This document shows, one piece after another, positions 14,506-23,386 of a stretch of 64,000 bases of DNA. The notes beneath the pieces were generated by a model. The model worked only from the letters and a program-made list of their open reading frames with translations. It had not been told where the DNA came from and did no database searches. This DNA is from Nocardia mikamii NBRC 108933. GTDB lineage: Bacteria; Actinomycetota; Actinomycetes; Mycobacteriales; Mycobacteriaceae. The translations under genes and the position numbers were made by a program. Location of the stretch: positions 186,001 through 250,000 of the forward strand of contig NZ_BDCM01000010.1 in NCBI RefSeq assembly GCF_001613505.1, written 5' to 3'. Every line of letters begins with the position of its first letter. Position 1 is the first letter of the stretch.

Positions 14506-15267
14506 TTATGAGACGGTGGGGCGATCGCGGGAAGTTGTGAGATTCCGGTAGACGGTCGCGCGGGAAACACCCAGGGCCGCGGCGATCTCGTCGACGGTGT
14601 ATTCGCCCGAATCGCGCATGTGCCGAGCGGACTCGATCATTTCCGGGGTCATCGCACCCGGGCGGCCGCGGCCGGTCCGGGCTGGTGGGGTGTCAACGAG
14701 CCGCTCCGGCGTGCGAGCGGTGCAATGAGGCGGTGACCCACCCAGCAGCCGCTGCACCCCATCGAGAATCGCTGCGCGTAGCTGTTTTTCGGGCTGGTCG
14801 GCGAAGAACACCACCGGATCGCTGAGCGCCGCGTAGATCTGCGCGGCCCGTACTCGCGCGGTGAAATCGGCGTCGAGGCCGGCGAGCAGTCCCTGCGCGG
14901 TCAGCGCGATGTCGCGCAGCCGTCGATAGGTCGAGGCATCGGCCGACAGCGCCTGGTCCTGCATGTGTATCCGCAGCAACGACCGATGCCGGAGCCAGGT
15001 GTCGACGAGCCCTTCGGCCACTGCCCACCGCCGCGCGTCCGGATTCCGGATGGACCGCACGGATTCGAGCATGGCCTCGGTATCTGCCAGCAAAGGTTCG
15101 ACCAGAGCGACGACGATGTCGATCTTGCTCGAAAAGTGATAGAGCACAGCGGTTTTGGTCAGACCGACCTGCTCGGAGATTTCCCGCACGGATACCGCGT
15201 GGTAGCCACGTTCGGCGAACATCTCCAGCGCGGTGCGCAGGATTCGAGTACGCGAATCGTCAGTCAC
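14506..15267 (-). CDS. TetR family regulator with extra C-terminal resolvase-type HTH
   Basis: A 253-residue protein. Residues 5-50 form a standard TetR helix-turn-helix (RILRTALEMFAERGYHAVSVREISEQVGLTKTAVLYHFSSK). The ligand domain is about 55-175. After a Pro/Arg linker, residues 199-244 form a second DNA-binding unit (TGRGRPGAMTPEMIESARHMR, then DEIAAALGVSRATVYRNL), the type found at the C-terminus of Hin-like invertases. Two helix-turn-helix units in one TetR protein are uncommon. It is divergent from the FAD monooxygenase, with two perfect operators between them. Confidence 0.9.
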   Translation of the reverse strand: MTDDSRTRILRTALEMFAERGYHAVSVREISEQVGLTKTAVLYHFSSKIDIVVALVEPLLADTEAMLESVRSIRNPDARRWAVAEGLVDTWLRHRSLLRIHMQDQALSADASTYRRLRDIALTAQGLLAGLDADFTARVRAAQIYAALSDPVVFFADQPEKQLRAAILDGVQRLLGGSPPHCTARTPERLVDTPPARTGRGRPGAMTPEMIESARHMRDSGEYTVDEIAAALGVSRATVYRNLTTSRDRPTVS

Positions 15268-15285
15268 GGTTCCGAATTCTACCCC

Positions 15286-15315
15286 TTGACTGACCGACGG
15301 TCAGCGACCTATCTT
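15286..15315 (+). promoter_or_regulatory. Promoter of the FAD monooxygenase gene
   Basis: A -35-like TTGACT (15286-15291) and a -10-like TATCTT (15310-15315), 18-bp spacer. The first TetR operator overlaps the -35 edge and spacer. Confidence 0.6.
15290..15304. promoter_or_regulatory. TetR operator 1
   Basis: A perfect palindrome CTGACCG-A-CGGTCAG between the divergent TetR and monooxygenase genes, overlapping the promoter spacer. Confidence 0.75.
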
Positions 15316-15321
15316 GGGATC

Positions 15322-15338
15322 ACTGACCAATGGTCAGT
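15322..15338. promoter_or_regulatory. TetR operator 2
   Basis: A perfect palindrome ACTGACCA-A-TGGTCAGT. It shares the TGACC/GGTCA half-site with operator 1 and is centred 33 bp away, about three helical turns, so both could be bound on one face. Confidence 0.75.
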
Positions 15339-15361
15339 AATTGTGAAACAAGGAGGACACG

Positions 15362-16573
15362 GTGAAGAACGAGCGGATTCTGATTTCCGGTGCCGGTATC
15401 GCCGGCCAGGTATTGGCGTACTGGCTTGCGCGACACGGATTCCGGCCCACGGTGGTCGAACGAGCAGCCGGGTTGCGGACCGGCGGCCAAGGGGTGGATA
15501 TCCGCGATCAGGCGATCGAGGTGGCCGAAAGAATGGGAATCATGGCGCGGGTGCGAGACTCCGCGGCCGACGTCGCGGGAATGAGGTTCGTCCGCGCCGA
15601 CGGGCGCGACCTCGCCCGGATCGACATGCAGGGAATCAAGGAGAAGTACGGCAGCACCGAGGCGGAGATCATGCGTGGCGATCTCGTCCGGGTCCTGCAC
15701 GACCTCACCGTGGACAACGTGGAGTACCTCTTCGGCGACTCCATCCGCGGGCTAGAGCAGGACGACCACGGTGTCACCGTCTCCTTCGAGCACGCGCCGA
15801 TACGACGCTTCGATTTGGTGATCGGTGCCGACGGCCTGCACTCGACGGTCCGGCGACTGGTCTTCGGCCCGGAGTCCGACTACGTCCGGCACATAAACCA
15901 CTACTTCGCCTTCGGAAACACCGACTCGGCGCTCGGACCCGATCGGTGGATGACGGTCTTCAATACTCCCGGACACTTCGCCGGGATCTACCGCTCGGGC
16001 AACCACACTCAGGCCAAGGCGTATCTCATGTTCCGCAGTCCACGACGCGATATCGATCCGCGCGACCAAGACGCGGCGCGAGCGCTGCTCGCCTCCGAGT
16101 TCCGTGGCGAAAACGCCTGGCACGTGCCGGAATTGCTGAAGGGCGTGCTCGCCGACCCGGACGCCTACATCGACACGCTCGGCCAGGTCCGCATGCGGTC
16201 ATGGTCGAGCGACAGGGTCGCGCTGGTGGGCGACGCCGCCTATTGCGCGTCTCCGGCCTCCGGCGCCGGGGCCGAACTGGCGTTCATCGGGGCCTACCGG
16301 CTCGCCGGTGAGCTCGCGGCCGCCGCCGGTGACCATCGCCTCGCCTTCCACCGGTATGAACAGGCCCACCGACCGTTGGCCGACCGCAAACAACAGATCG
16401 GCCCCAACCTGCGGCTCATGGCACCGAAATCACGGGTCGGCATTGCGGTGCGCAATCTCATCACGCGCCTGCCGCTGCTGGAATCGATGGCCGGAATGGA
16501 ACGCATCATGGCTCCCCGGGCCGCAGAGCAGCTACCCGACTACGCCCGGCCGGCAGCTTCGATCGCGGAATGA
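15362..16573 (+). CDS. FAD-dependent monooxygenase (aromatic hydroxylase type)
   Basis: A 403-residue group A flavoprotein monooxygenase. It shows the three FAD/NADPH motifs: GAGIAGQVLAYWLARHG near the N-terminus, DLVIGADGLHSTVR near residue 155, and VALVGDAAYCASPASGAG near residue 290. AAGGAGGA lies just before the GTG start. It probably hydroxylates or epoxidises an aromatic or polycyclic substrate, perhaps inactivating an antibiotic, as related enzymes do for tetracyclines or rifamycins. Expression is likely controlled by the divergent TetR protein. A paralog lies at 17852-19078. Confidence 0.92.
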   Translation: MKNERILISGAGIAGQVLAYWLARHGFRPTVVERAAGLRTGGQGVDIRDQAIEVAERMGIMARVRDSAADVAGMRFVRADGRDLARIDMQGIKEKYGSTEAEIMRGDLVRVLHDLTVDNVEYLFGDSIRGLEQDDHGVTVSFEHAPIRRFDLVIGADGLHSTVRRLVFGPESDYVRHINHYFAFGNTDSALGPDRWMTVFNTPGHFAGIYRSGNHTQAKAYLMFRSPRRDIDPRDQDAARALLASEFRGENAWHVPELLKGVLADPDAYIDTLGQVRMRSWSSDRVALVGDAAYCASPASGAGAELAFIGAYRLAGELAAAAGDHRLAFHRYEQAHRPLADRKQQIGPNLRLMAPKSRVGIAVRNLITRLPLLESMAGMERIMAPRAAEQLPDYARPAASIAE

Positions 16574-16627
16574 ACCGAATCGGCCCGGACCGGCTCGCCG
16601 TCGACGTCGGTCCACCGTCGTCCGAAA

Positions 16628-16882
16628 TCAGGAATCCTTGTCCTTGCGCAGTTCGTCCGGCGGCTTGTTCTCGGTGATCTGTTCGTCGACCGAGTCGGCG
16701 AAGGCGGTGCCGGCGACCATGCCGTCCGTCCCGGGCACGACGACACTCGCCCGTGCACCGGGCTCGTAGATTTCGTCCAGCTTGCCGGCTTCCTCCTTGG
16801 CCCGTTCGCGGGTTTCCTCATCCGGTTCGGGCGTGACCGTCTCGGCGGGTGTCGTGGTTGAATCCGATGTGTTCTCCGTCAT
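16628..16882 (-). CDS. Small acidic hypothetical protein, 84 aa
   Basis: A hydrophilic protein rich in Thr, Glu and Asp, with TPEPDEETRERAKEEAGKLDEIYEPG followed by ASVVVPGTDGMVAGTAFADSV. Mostly disordered or helical by composition. Similar short proteins occur in Nocardia and Rhodococcus but I know no function. It stands alone on the minus strand between the monooxygenase and PPOX genes. Confidence 0.65.
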   Translation of the reverse strand: MTENTSDSTTTPAETVTPEPDEETRERAKEEAGKLDEIYEPGARASVVVPGTDGMVAGTAFADSVDEQITENKPPDELRKDKDS

Positions 16883-17034
16883 ACCCGCAGTGGTTCCCGC
16901 CCGTCCCGCTCTTACACGAGCTCAGCGATCATCGGGGGTCGGCGTTCGACATCGGGGCCGGTGAGAGAACACACGAATGACCACGATGCGGCGGTTCTGG
17001 CTCGAATTCGATCCGCAGGAGAGGCGACGCGGGA

Positions 17035-17433
17035 CTATTCGGCCTTACGACTGGTGAAGTCGAAGGATCCGCCGTCGATGCCCCAGGAGATGATCCGTTC
17101 GGGGTGAATGCGGATGACCGCGCGTTCCTGGGGCGGGAACGGGGGCTCCTCGTCGTCGAGCGCGACGGCCGTGCCGCGCACCTCGATGCCGCGAATTTCG
17201 TACGGCTCCAAGGAAACTTGCTGGTCGACGACGAACGACACGCGGCTGCCCGCCTCCACATTGCGGTACTTCCGGCTGACACGCATCCGCATCCCCCCGA
17301 TGTCGATGGTGCCGTCGGCGTTCACCCGATAGCCGGTCGGGTTGTTCTGCACGACGCCGTCGGGTGACACCGTGGCGAGGCGGCCGATCCCGGCCTCGGC
17401 GAGGAACTTCTGTTCGTTGGCGGTGAAGGTCAT
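17035..17433 (-). CDS. PPOX-class F420-dependent protein
   Basis: A 132-residue split-barrel flavin/F420-binding protein. The family order is clear: AGIGRLATVSPDGVVQNNPTGYRVN, MRVSRKYRNVEAGSRVSFVVDQ, IRGIEVRGTAVAL, VIRIHPERIISWGID. Members bind F420 or flavins and reduce varied substrates; mycobacterial relatives are F420H2-dependent. GAGGAG precedes the ATG at 17433. The gene is divergent from the second FAD monooxygenase across a palindrome-rich region. Confidence 0.9.
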   Translation of the reverse strand: MTFTANEQKFLAEAGIGRLATVSPDGVVQNNPTGYRVNADGTIDIGGMRMRVSRKYRNVEAGSRVSFVVDQQVSLEPYEIRGIEVRGTAVALDDEEPPFPPQERAVIRIHPERIISWGIDGGSFDFTSRKAE

Positions 17434-17851
17434 GTCGATCACTCCTCGGTGAACTCGAATCACGGTGTGCCCCCGGCGATCAGCCGGAGTTGGCGGCGGC
17501 GCCGAGCGTGCGGACTTTCGACTCGACGGACGAAATCTATCAACGCTAGCGACTAGAGCGAGGTTAGCACTCCAAGCGATAGATTGTCTAGTGGTGCTAG
17601 ATTCTCTATCCGGCCGGTAACGCAGGCTCGGATCGACACGCCGCGCAGGCCGTTCCGCCCGAGCGGGCCCAGCGACCTCGGCAGCACCGATGAATTCTCC
17701 GCCGCTCCGCCGTCCACACCTCTGGATACACCGACAGCACTGGGCCGTTCCAGCGGCGGAAGCAGTACAGGGAGGCAATGATGGGCACTGACGGACCCGA
17801 GCAGAGGCGAACGACTCGTTCGGTAAGCGGCACGCGTGAGCAGGGGGCACT
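17434..17851. other. Divergent intergenic region between PPOX and monooxygenase genes
   Basis: About 420 bases. The part at 17540-17610 is AT-richer and carries two CTAG-based inverted repeats. The rest (17611-17851) shows no supported gene; the frame leading into the monooxygenase lacks family sequence before 17852. Confidence 0.5.
17546..17601. promoter_or_regulatory. Cluster of CTAG-type inverted repeats, candidate operators
   Basis: CTAG-CGA-CTAG (17546-17556) and TCTAG-TGGTG-CTAGA (17587-17601) are perfect inverted repeats. Four CTAG tetramers in 55 bp is striking in high-GC DNA. The location fits regulation of one or both divergent genes by a dimeric repressor not encoded next to it. 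Confidence 0.45.
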
Positions 17852-19078
17852 GTGAGCGGCACCCGAGTATTGGTGGCGGGGGCGAGTATCGCCGGGCCCG
17901 CACTGGCCCACTGGCTTGTCCGGCGAGGCGCCGAGGTGACCGTGGTTGAGCGGGCGCCCGAACTGCGGCCCGGTGGTCAGGCGGTGGACGCGCGCGGAGT
18001 GACCAAAGAGGTCATCCAGCGGATGGGACTCGACGCGGCCGTGCGCGCGGCGCGGACCGAGACCGCCGGCGCCTACACGGTCGACGCGGACGGGAAGGTG
18101 CTGGAGACCTTTCGCGCGGACGACGACGGCGGCGACGGGTACATCTCGGAAATCGAAATCCTGCGCGGCGACCTGTCGCGGGTGCTCTACGACGACACCC
18201 GCGAACGGGTCGAGTACATCTTCGGCGATCGGATCGCCGAACTCGCCCAGGACTCGGGCGGGGTCGACGTCGTCTTCGAGGGCGGCGAACGGCGGCGCTT
18301 CGACCTGGTGATCGGCGCGGACGGGCTGCACTCGGCGCTGCGCGCGATGGTCTTCGGTCCGCGCGAACAGTTCATCCGTCATCTCGGTCAGGCGCTGGCT
18401 TTCTACAGTGTGCCCAACGAATTCGGCATCGACCGCTGGCTCGTCGACTTCCAGGAGTCCGGGCGATCCGCCGGTCTGCGCCCCCTCCCGGATACCACCC
18501 AGGCGATGGCGATGTTCTCCTTCCCCGCCGCCGACCTCGACGTCGACTACCGCGACGTAGCGGCCCAGAAGCGTCTGCTCCGAGAGCGGATGGCCGGCAT
18601 GGGCTGGCTGACCCCGCGCATTCTCGCGCATCTGGACGACGCCCCGGACTTCTATCTCGACCAGGTCGCTCAGGTGTTGATGGACCGGTGGTCCAGCGGC
18701 CGGGTGGGGTTGCTCGGGGACGCGGCGTTCAGTTCCTCGCCGATGTCCGGGCAGGGCACCGGGCTGGCCCTGGTCGGCGCCTACCTGCTGGCCGGAGAAC
18801 TGGCGGCCGCCGGCTGGGACCCGGAGGTCGGATTCGCCCGCTACGAGGAACAGATGCGCCCCTACGTCGAGGCCAACCAGGAGATCGGCCGTTTGCACGC
18901 GCGCAGCCGCGAGGTCCCCGGACCCGATTCCGAGCCGAGCCCCGATTTCACCGGCGAATGGTTCGCCGACCTGATCGAACGCGCGCTCAACGGCGTCGAG
19001 CTGCCGGACTACGACGGGGTGCCCGACTCCGGGTTCACAGCCACACCGCCGACGACCTCGTCGGCCGGAGTGCGGTAG
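17852..19078 (+). CDS. FAD-dependent monooxygenase, paralog of the gene at 15362
   Basis: A 408-residue group A flavoprotein monooxygenase. Motifs are VAGASIAGPALAHWLVRRG, DLVIGADGLHSALR and VGLLGDAAFSSSPMSGQGTGLALVGAY, all in the expected order, with a short Pro/Ser tail. It aligns along its whole length with the protein at 15362-16573 and the two probably arose by duplication. The gene starts with GTG. Its regulator is not adjacent, unlike the first copy, and the upstream CTAG repeats differ from the TGACC operators. Confidence 0.92.
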   Translation: MSGTRVLVAGASIAGPALAHWLVRRGAEVTVVERAPELRPGGQAVDARGVTKEVIQRMGLDAAVRAARTETAGAYTVDADGKVLETFRADDDGGDGYISEIEILRGDLSRVLYDDTRERVEYIFGDRIAELAQDSGGVDVVFEGGERRRFDLVIGADGLHSALRAMVFGPREQFIRHLGQALAFYSVPNEFGIDRWLVDFQESGRSAGLRPLPDTTQAMAMFSFPAADLDVDYRDVAAQKRLLRERMAGMGWLTPRILAHLDDAPDFYLDQVAQVLMDRWSSGRVGLLGDAAFSSSPMSGQGTGLALVGAYLLAGELAAAGWDPEVGFARYEEQMRPYVEANQEIGRLHARSREVPGPDSEPSPDFTGEWFADLIERALNGVELPDYDGVPDSGFTATPPTTSSAGVR

Positions 19079-19108
19079 GAGGCCAGACTCGACGGCGAGA
19101 GGCACAAG

Positions 19109-19474
19109 TCAGAACATCCCGTTCGGGATCCGATCGGGGTCCGGAACGGGCTGGACGACATCCCAGTGTTCGACGATCCGGCCGTCCTCGAGCCGCCAGA
19201 TGTCCACGACGGCGACATCGGGCTCATCGCCTCCGGGGGACATGCGGTAGTGCAGCACCACGTAGTCGTCCTCGGCGATGACCCGCACGAGTTCGAGAGC
19301 TGCGCCGGCGACCGGGGCGGTGGTGATGAACTCGATGAAATCGTCACGCCCGCTCGGGTTTCCGGGGCTGTGCTCGACGAAGTTCTCGTGCAGCAGGGTG
19401 CGGAGTACGTCGATGTTTCCTGCCGCGAACTCGCGGAAACCGTCGACGACGAGTTGCTTGTTGGTCTTGTCCAT
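19109..19474 (-). CDS. SnoaL-like polyketide-cyclase-type protein
   Basis: A 121-residue NTF2-fold protein of the SnoaL-like type: VVDGFREFAAGNIDVLRTLLHENFVEHSPGNPSGRDDF and VAVVDIWRLEDGRIVEHWDVVQPVP, the latter a strong subgroup signature. Enzymes of this kind act as cyclases or isomerases, or have lost catalysis; the substrate is unknown. It is divergent from the MmyB-like regulator, with a perfect inverted repeat between them, so it is a good candidate target. Confidence 0.88.
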   Translation of the reverse strand: MDKTNKQLVVDGFREFAAGNIDVLRTLLHENFVEHSPGNPSGRDDFIEFITTAPVAGAALELVRVIAEDDYVVLHYRMSPGGDEPDVAVVDIWRLEDGRIVEHWDVVQPVPDPDRIPNGMF

Positions 19475-19509
19475 GCGATGACTGTCGCCCAGGTGCGCGG
19501 GGTGCGTCG

Positions 19510-19526
19510 ATTACATGCCGTGTAAT
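19510..19526. promoter_or_regulatory. Candidate operator of the MmyB-like regulator
   Basis: A perfect inverted repeat ATTACA-N5-TGTAAT in the 87-base divergent region between the SnoaL-like and XRE/MmyB-like genes. Confidence 0.6.
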
Positions 19527-19561
19527 GGCGGCGGCGCGCGGTGGCCGAGCAGACTCGGAGC

Positions 19562-20359
19562 ATGACGAGCGACCGGACGATCGGGGAACTGCTGCGCGAA
19601 TGGCGGCACCGCAGTCGGTTGAGCCAGCTGGACCTGGCTATTCAGGCGGAGGTGTCGCCTCGCCACATCAGCTTCGTCGAGACGGGACGGACGATTCCCA
19701 GCAGCGCGATGGTCCTGCATCTGGCCGAGCAGTTGCGGGTGCCGTTGCGGGAACGCAATCGACTACTCGTCGCCGCCGGGCACGCGCCGGTCTTCCGGGA
19801 GCATCCGCTGCACGATCCTGATCTGGCCCGAGTGCGTGAGACGGTCCAGCAGGTGTTGCTGGGGCACGAACCCTATCCGGCGCTCGCGGTGGATCGTCGC
19901 TGGAATCTGTTGGCGGCCAACAGCGCTGTCGACGTATTCCTGCAAGGAGCCGATCCGGCGTTGCTGAAGCCGCCGATCAACATGATGCGCGTGGGGCTGC
20001 ATCCGGACGGTCTGGCGCCGAGACTCCGCAACCTGGAACACGTGCGCGGGTACCTGCTCCCCCGACTCGCCCACCAGGCCGCGCGCACGGGAGATCCGCA
20101 TCTGCACGCGTTGTACGAGGAACTGGCGGAGTTCGGCCCCGCACCCGAGCCTCCTCCACCTCCCGACCCCACCGAGATCGCGCTGCACATCCGGCTCGCG
20201 CATCACGGGGCCGAGCTGTGCTTGGTCAACACGGTGACGACGTTCGGCGCGGCCTTCGACATCACGCTGGACGAGATCGCCATCGAAGCCTATTTTCCCG
20301 CCGATCTGGCGACCCGCGGGTTCTTCCGGACGAGCGGGACGTCCGACGATCCGCCATAG
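19562..20359 (+). CDS. XRE family regulator with MmyB-like ligand domain
   Basis: A 265-residue regulator. The N-terminal helix-turn-helix (IGELLREWRHRSRLSQLDLAIQAEVSPRHISFVETGRTIPS) is followed by the MmyB/MLTR-like domain (YPALAVDRRWNLLAANSAVDVFL, MMRVGLHPDGLAPRLRNLEH, FGAAFDITLDEIAIEAYFPAD). Relatives bind small hydrophobic ligands and control an adjacent oxidoreductase or similar gene. ATG 19562 is used; a GTG at 19541 would add seven residues. Confidence 0.9.
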   Translation: MTSDRTIGELLREWRHRSRLSQLDLAIQAEVSPRHISFVETGRTIPSSAMVLHLAEQLRVPLRERNRLLVAAGHAPVFREHPLHDPDLARVRETVQQVLLGHEPYPALAVDRRWNLLAANSAVDVFLQGADPALLKPPINMMRVGLHPDGLAPRLRNLEHVRGYLLPRLAHQAARTGDPHLHALYEELAEFGPAPEPPPPPDPTEIALHIRLAHHGAELCLVNTVTTFGAAFDITLDEIAIEAYFPADLATRGFFRTSGTSDDPP

Positions 20360-20416
20360 CCGTACGGGGCCGAGACTCCGGCCGGCCTGCCGAGGCCGGC
20401 TGATACCCTCCGCTTC

Positions 20417-20722
20417 ATGCCTGTGATCGTTGCCACCATCACCCCGAAGCCCGACAAATTCGACGAGGTCGAGGAACTTCTCACCCGTCTCATCCCGGAA
20501 GTCCACAACGAGGACGGGTGCGAGCGCTACGCCCTGCACCGGGGCAAAGACCGTTTCGTGTTCATCGAGAAGTGGCGGGACATGGCGGCGCTGGGAGCTC
20601 ACGGCGGCGCACCGAGCCTCAAAGCCTTGAACGAAGGACTGCAAGGGCTGGTAACCGGCTCGCTGGACGTCCAGGTCCTCGAAGCCGTTCCGGCGGGCGA
20701 CCCGAAAAAGGGCGCCCTGTAG
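20417..20722 (+). CDS. Putative quinol monooxygenase, ABM/YgiN family
   Basis: A 101-residue dimeric ferredoxin-like-fold protein: MPVIVATITPKPDKFDEVEELLTRLIPEVHNEDGCERYALHRGKDRFVFIEKW. Members such as YgiN oxidise quinols or act as small cofactor-independent monooxygenases; the substrate here is unknown. It follows the MmyB-like regulator by 57 bases and may be cotranscribed with it. A strong hairpin follows its stop. Confidence 0.88.
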   Translation: MPVIVATITPKPDKFDEVEELLTRLIPEVHNEDGCERYALHRGKDRFVFIEKWRDMAALGAHGGAPSLKALNEGLQGLVTGSLDVQVLEAVPAGDPKKGAL

Positions 20723-20743
20723 TCCCCTCCAGCAGCAGGGGAT

Positions 20744-20771
20744 CCCGGGCCGCTGCCGACAGCGGCCCGGG
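20744..20771. terminator. Bidirectional terminator
   Basis: A perfect 12-bp stem (20744-20755 with 20760-20771) and a CCGA tetraloop between the convergent monooxygenase and fumarase genes. Confidence 0.8.
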
Positions 20772-20778
20772 CAGTTGC

Positions 20779-22455
<1,677 letters not shown>

Positions 22456-22560
22456 GAATCGCACTCCTTGTGTGTCTGCGGGTGCACTCGGCCGGCGGGA
22501 GAACCGCTCGCGGCCGAAACAACGCTCCGACTCTAATCAGCACACCCCGTCACACCGAGG

Positions 22561-22579
22561 TCAGGCCAGCCTAATCTTC
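22561..22579. promoter_or_regulatory. Weak DtxR/IdeR-like iron box
   Basis: The 19-bp site matches the DtxR/IdeR consensus at about 13 of 19 positions, including the AGCCTAA core. It lies about 105 bp upstream of fumarase in the divergent region. Marginal score; listed because fumarase is an Fe-S enzyme. Confidence 0.25.
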
Positions 22580-22592
22580 ATTGCCGAGTACA

Positions 22593-22605
22593 AAGGTTGC
22601 ACCTT
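22593..22605. promoter_or_regulatory. Candidate MarR operator
   Basis: A perfect AAGGT-TGC-ACCTT palindrome, 71 bases upstream of the MarR start, in the fumarase/MarR divergent region. Confidence 0.5.
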
Positions 22606-22676
22606 CAATGTGGTGGGTGTAGGTGTCGATCCGATACCACGAGTTCGGGTATCGCCGACAGCGGGAAGGCAATACC

Positions 22677-23234
22677 ATGACCGACGCAGAACCCTGGAGA
22701 GGAATCGTGACCGAACCCCGTTGGCTCGACGATCTCGAAACGCGAGCGTGGCTCGGCTTCGTCTTCACCCGTGATCTCATCGCCGCCGCCGTCGGCCGCG
22801 ACTCCCTGCGCGCCTCGAATCTCACCTACGTCGAGTACACGGTGCTGGCCCGGCTGGCCGACGCCACCGACCACCGGCGCAGCTTCGCCGAACTGGCCTC
22901 GGTGCTGGAATGGTCGCAGAGCCGGCTCTCCCACCAGATCACCCGCATGGAGAAGCGCGGGCTGGTCGCCCGCGAGGCCATTCCCGACGATGCCCGCCGC
23001 ACGGCCGCCGTCCTCACTCCGAAGGGCGCGGAAGTGCTGGCCACCGCCGCTCCCGCCCACGTCGAGAGCGTGCGGCGGCACATGATCGACGTCCTCGACC
23101 GCGACCAGCTGGCCGCACTCGCCGATATCTACGACACGTTGCTGACGCATCATCGCGCGCCGGACCCGGGTGGCGAGGCCTGTATCGACCACAGCGGCGC
23201 CCTGCCTCGCGAACCCAGTCCGCAGCCCGGCTGA
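22677..23234 (+). CDS. MarR family transcriptional regulator
   Basis: A 185-residue winged-helix protein. The core is LTYVEYTVLARLADATDHRRSFAELASVLEWSQSRLSHQITRMEKRGLVAREAIPDDARRTAAVLTPKG, close to the subgroup with an N-terminal WLGF helix (ETRAWLGFVFTRDL). ATG 22677 has GGGAAGG upstream; a GTG at 22707 with its own GAGAGGA is an alternative. It is divergent from fumarase, but an effect on fumarase is not established. Next downstream is the stressosome promoter. Confidence 0.9.
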   Translation: MTDAEPWRGIVTEPRWLDDLETRAWLGFVFTRDLIAAAVGRDSLRASNLTYVEYTVLARLADATDHRRSFAELASVLEWSQSRLSHQITRMEKRGLVAREAIPDDARRTAAVLTPKGAEVLATAAPAHVESVRRHMIDVLDRDQLAALADIYDTLLTHHRAPDPGGEACIDHSGALPREPSPQPG

Positions 23235-23265
23235 TGGGGTGGCCGAGCACACACCTTCGCGACAT

Positions 23266-23290
23266 GTTTCGATTGTTCGCCAGCGGGTAC
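23266..23290 (+). promoter_or_regulatory. SigF/SigB-type promoter of the stressosome operon
   Basis: GTTT (23266-23269), a 15-base spacer and GGGTAC (23285-23290) match the actinobacterial general-stress sigma consensus (GTTT-N14-17-GGGTA). It lies about 97 bases before the RsbR-like start. Confidence 0.75.
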
Positions 23291-23386
23291 CGAGTGAGAC
23301 TAGGCTCGACTGCGGCTTCTCGACGGCAGCCACGTACGAGCGACCCCGACGAACCGACCTCCCTTAGGAAAGGGGCACGAGTTTTC

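Noticed and set aside
16587..16613. Short inverted repeat after the first FAD monooxygenase
   Set aside because: A 6-bp stem with a 15-nt loop is too weak to call a terminator.
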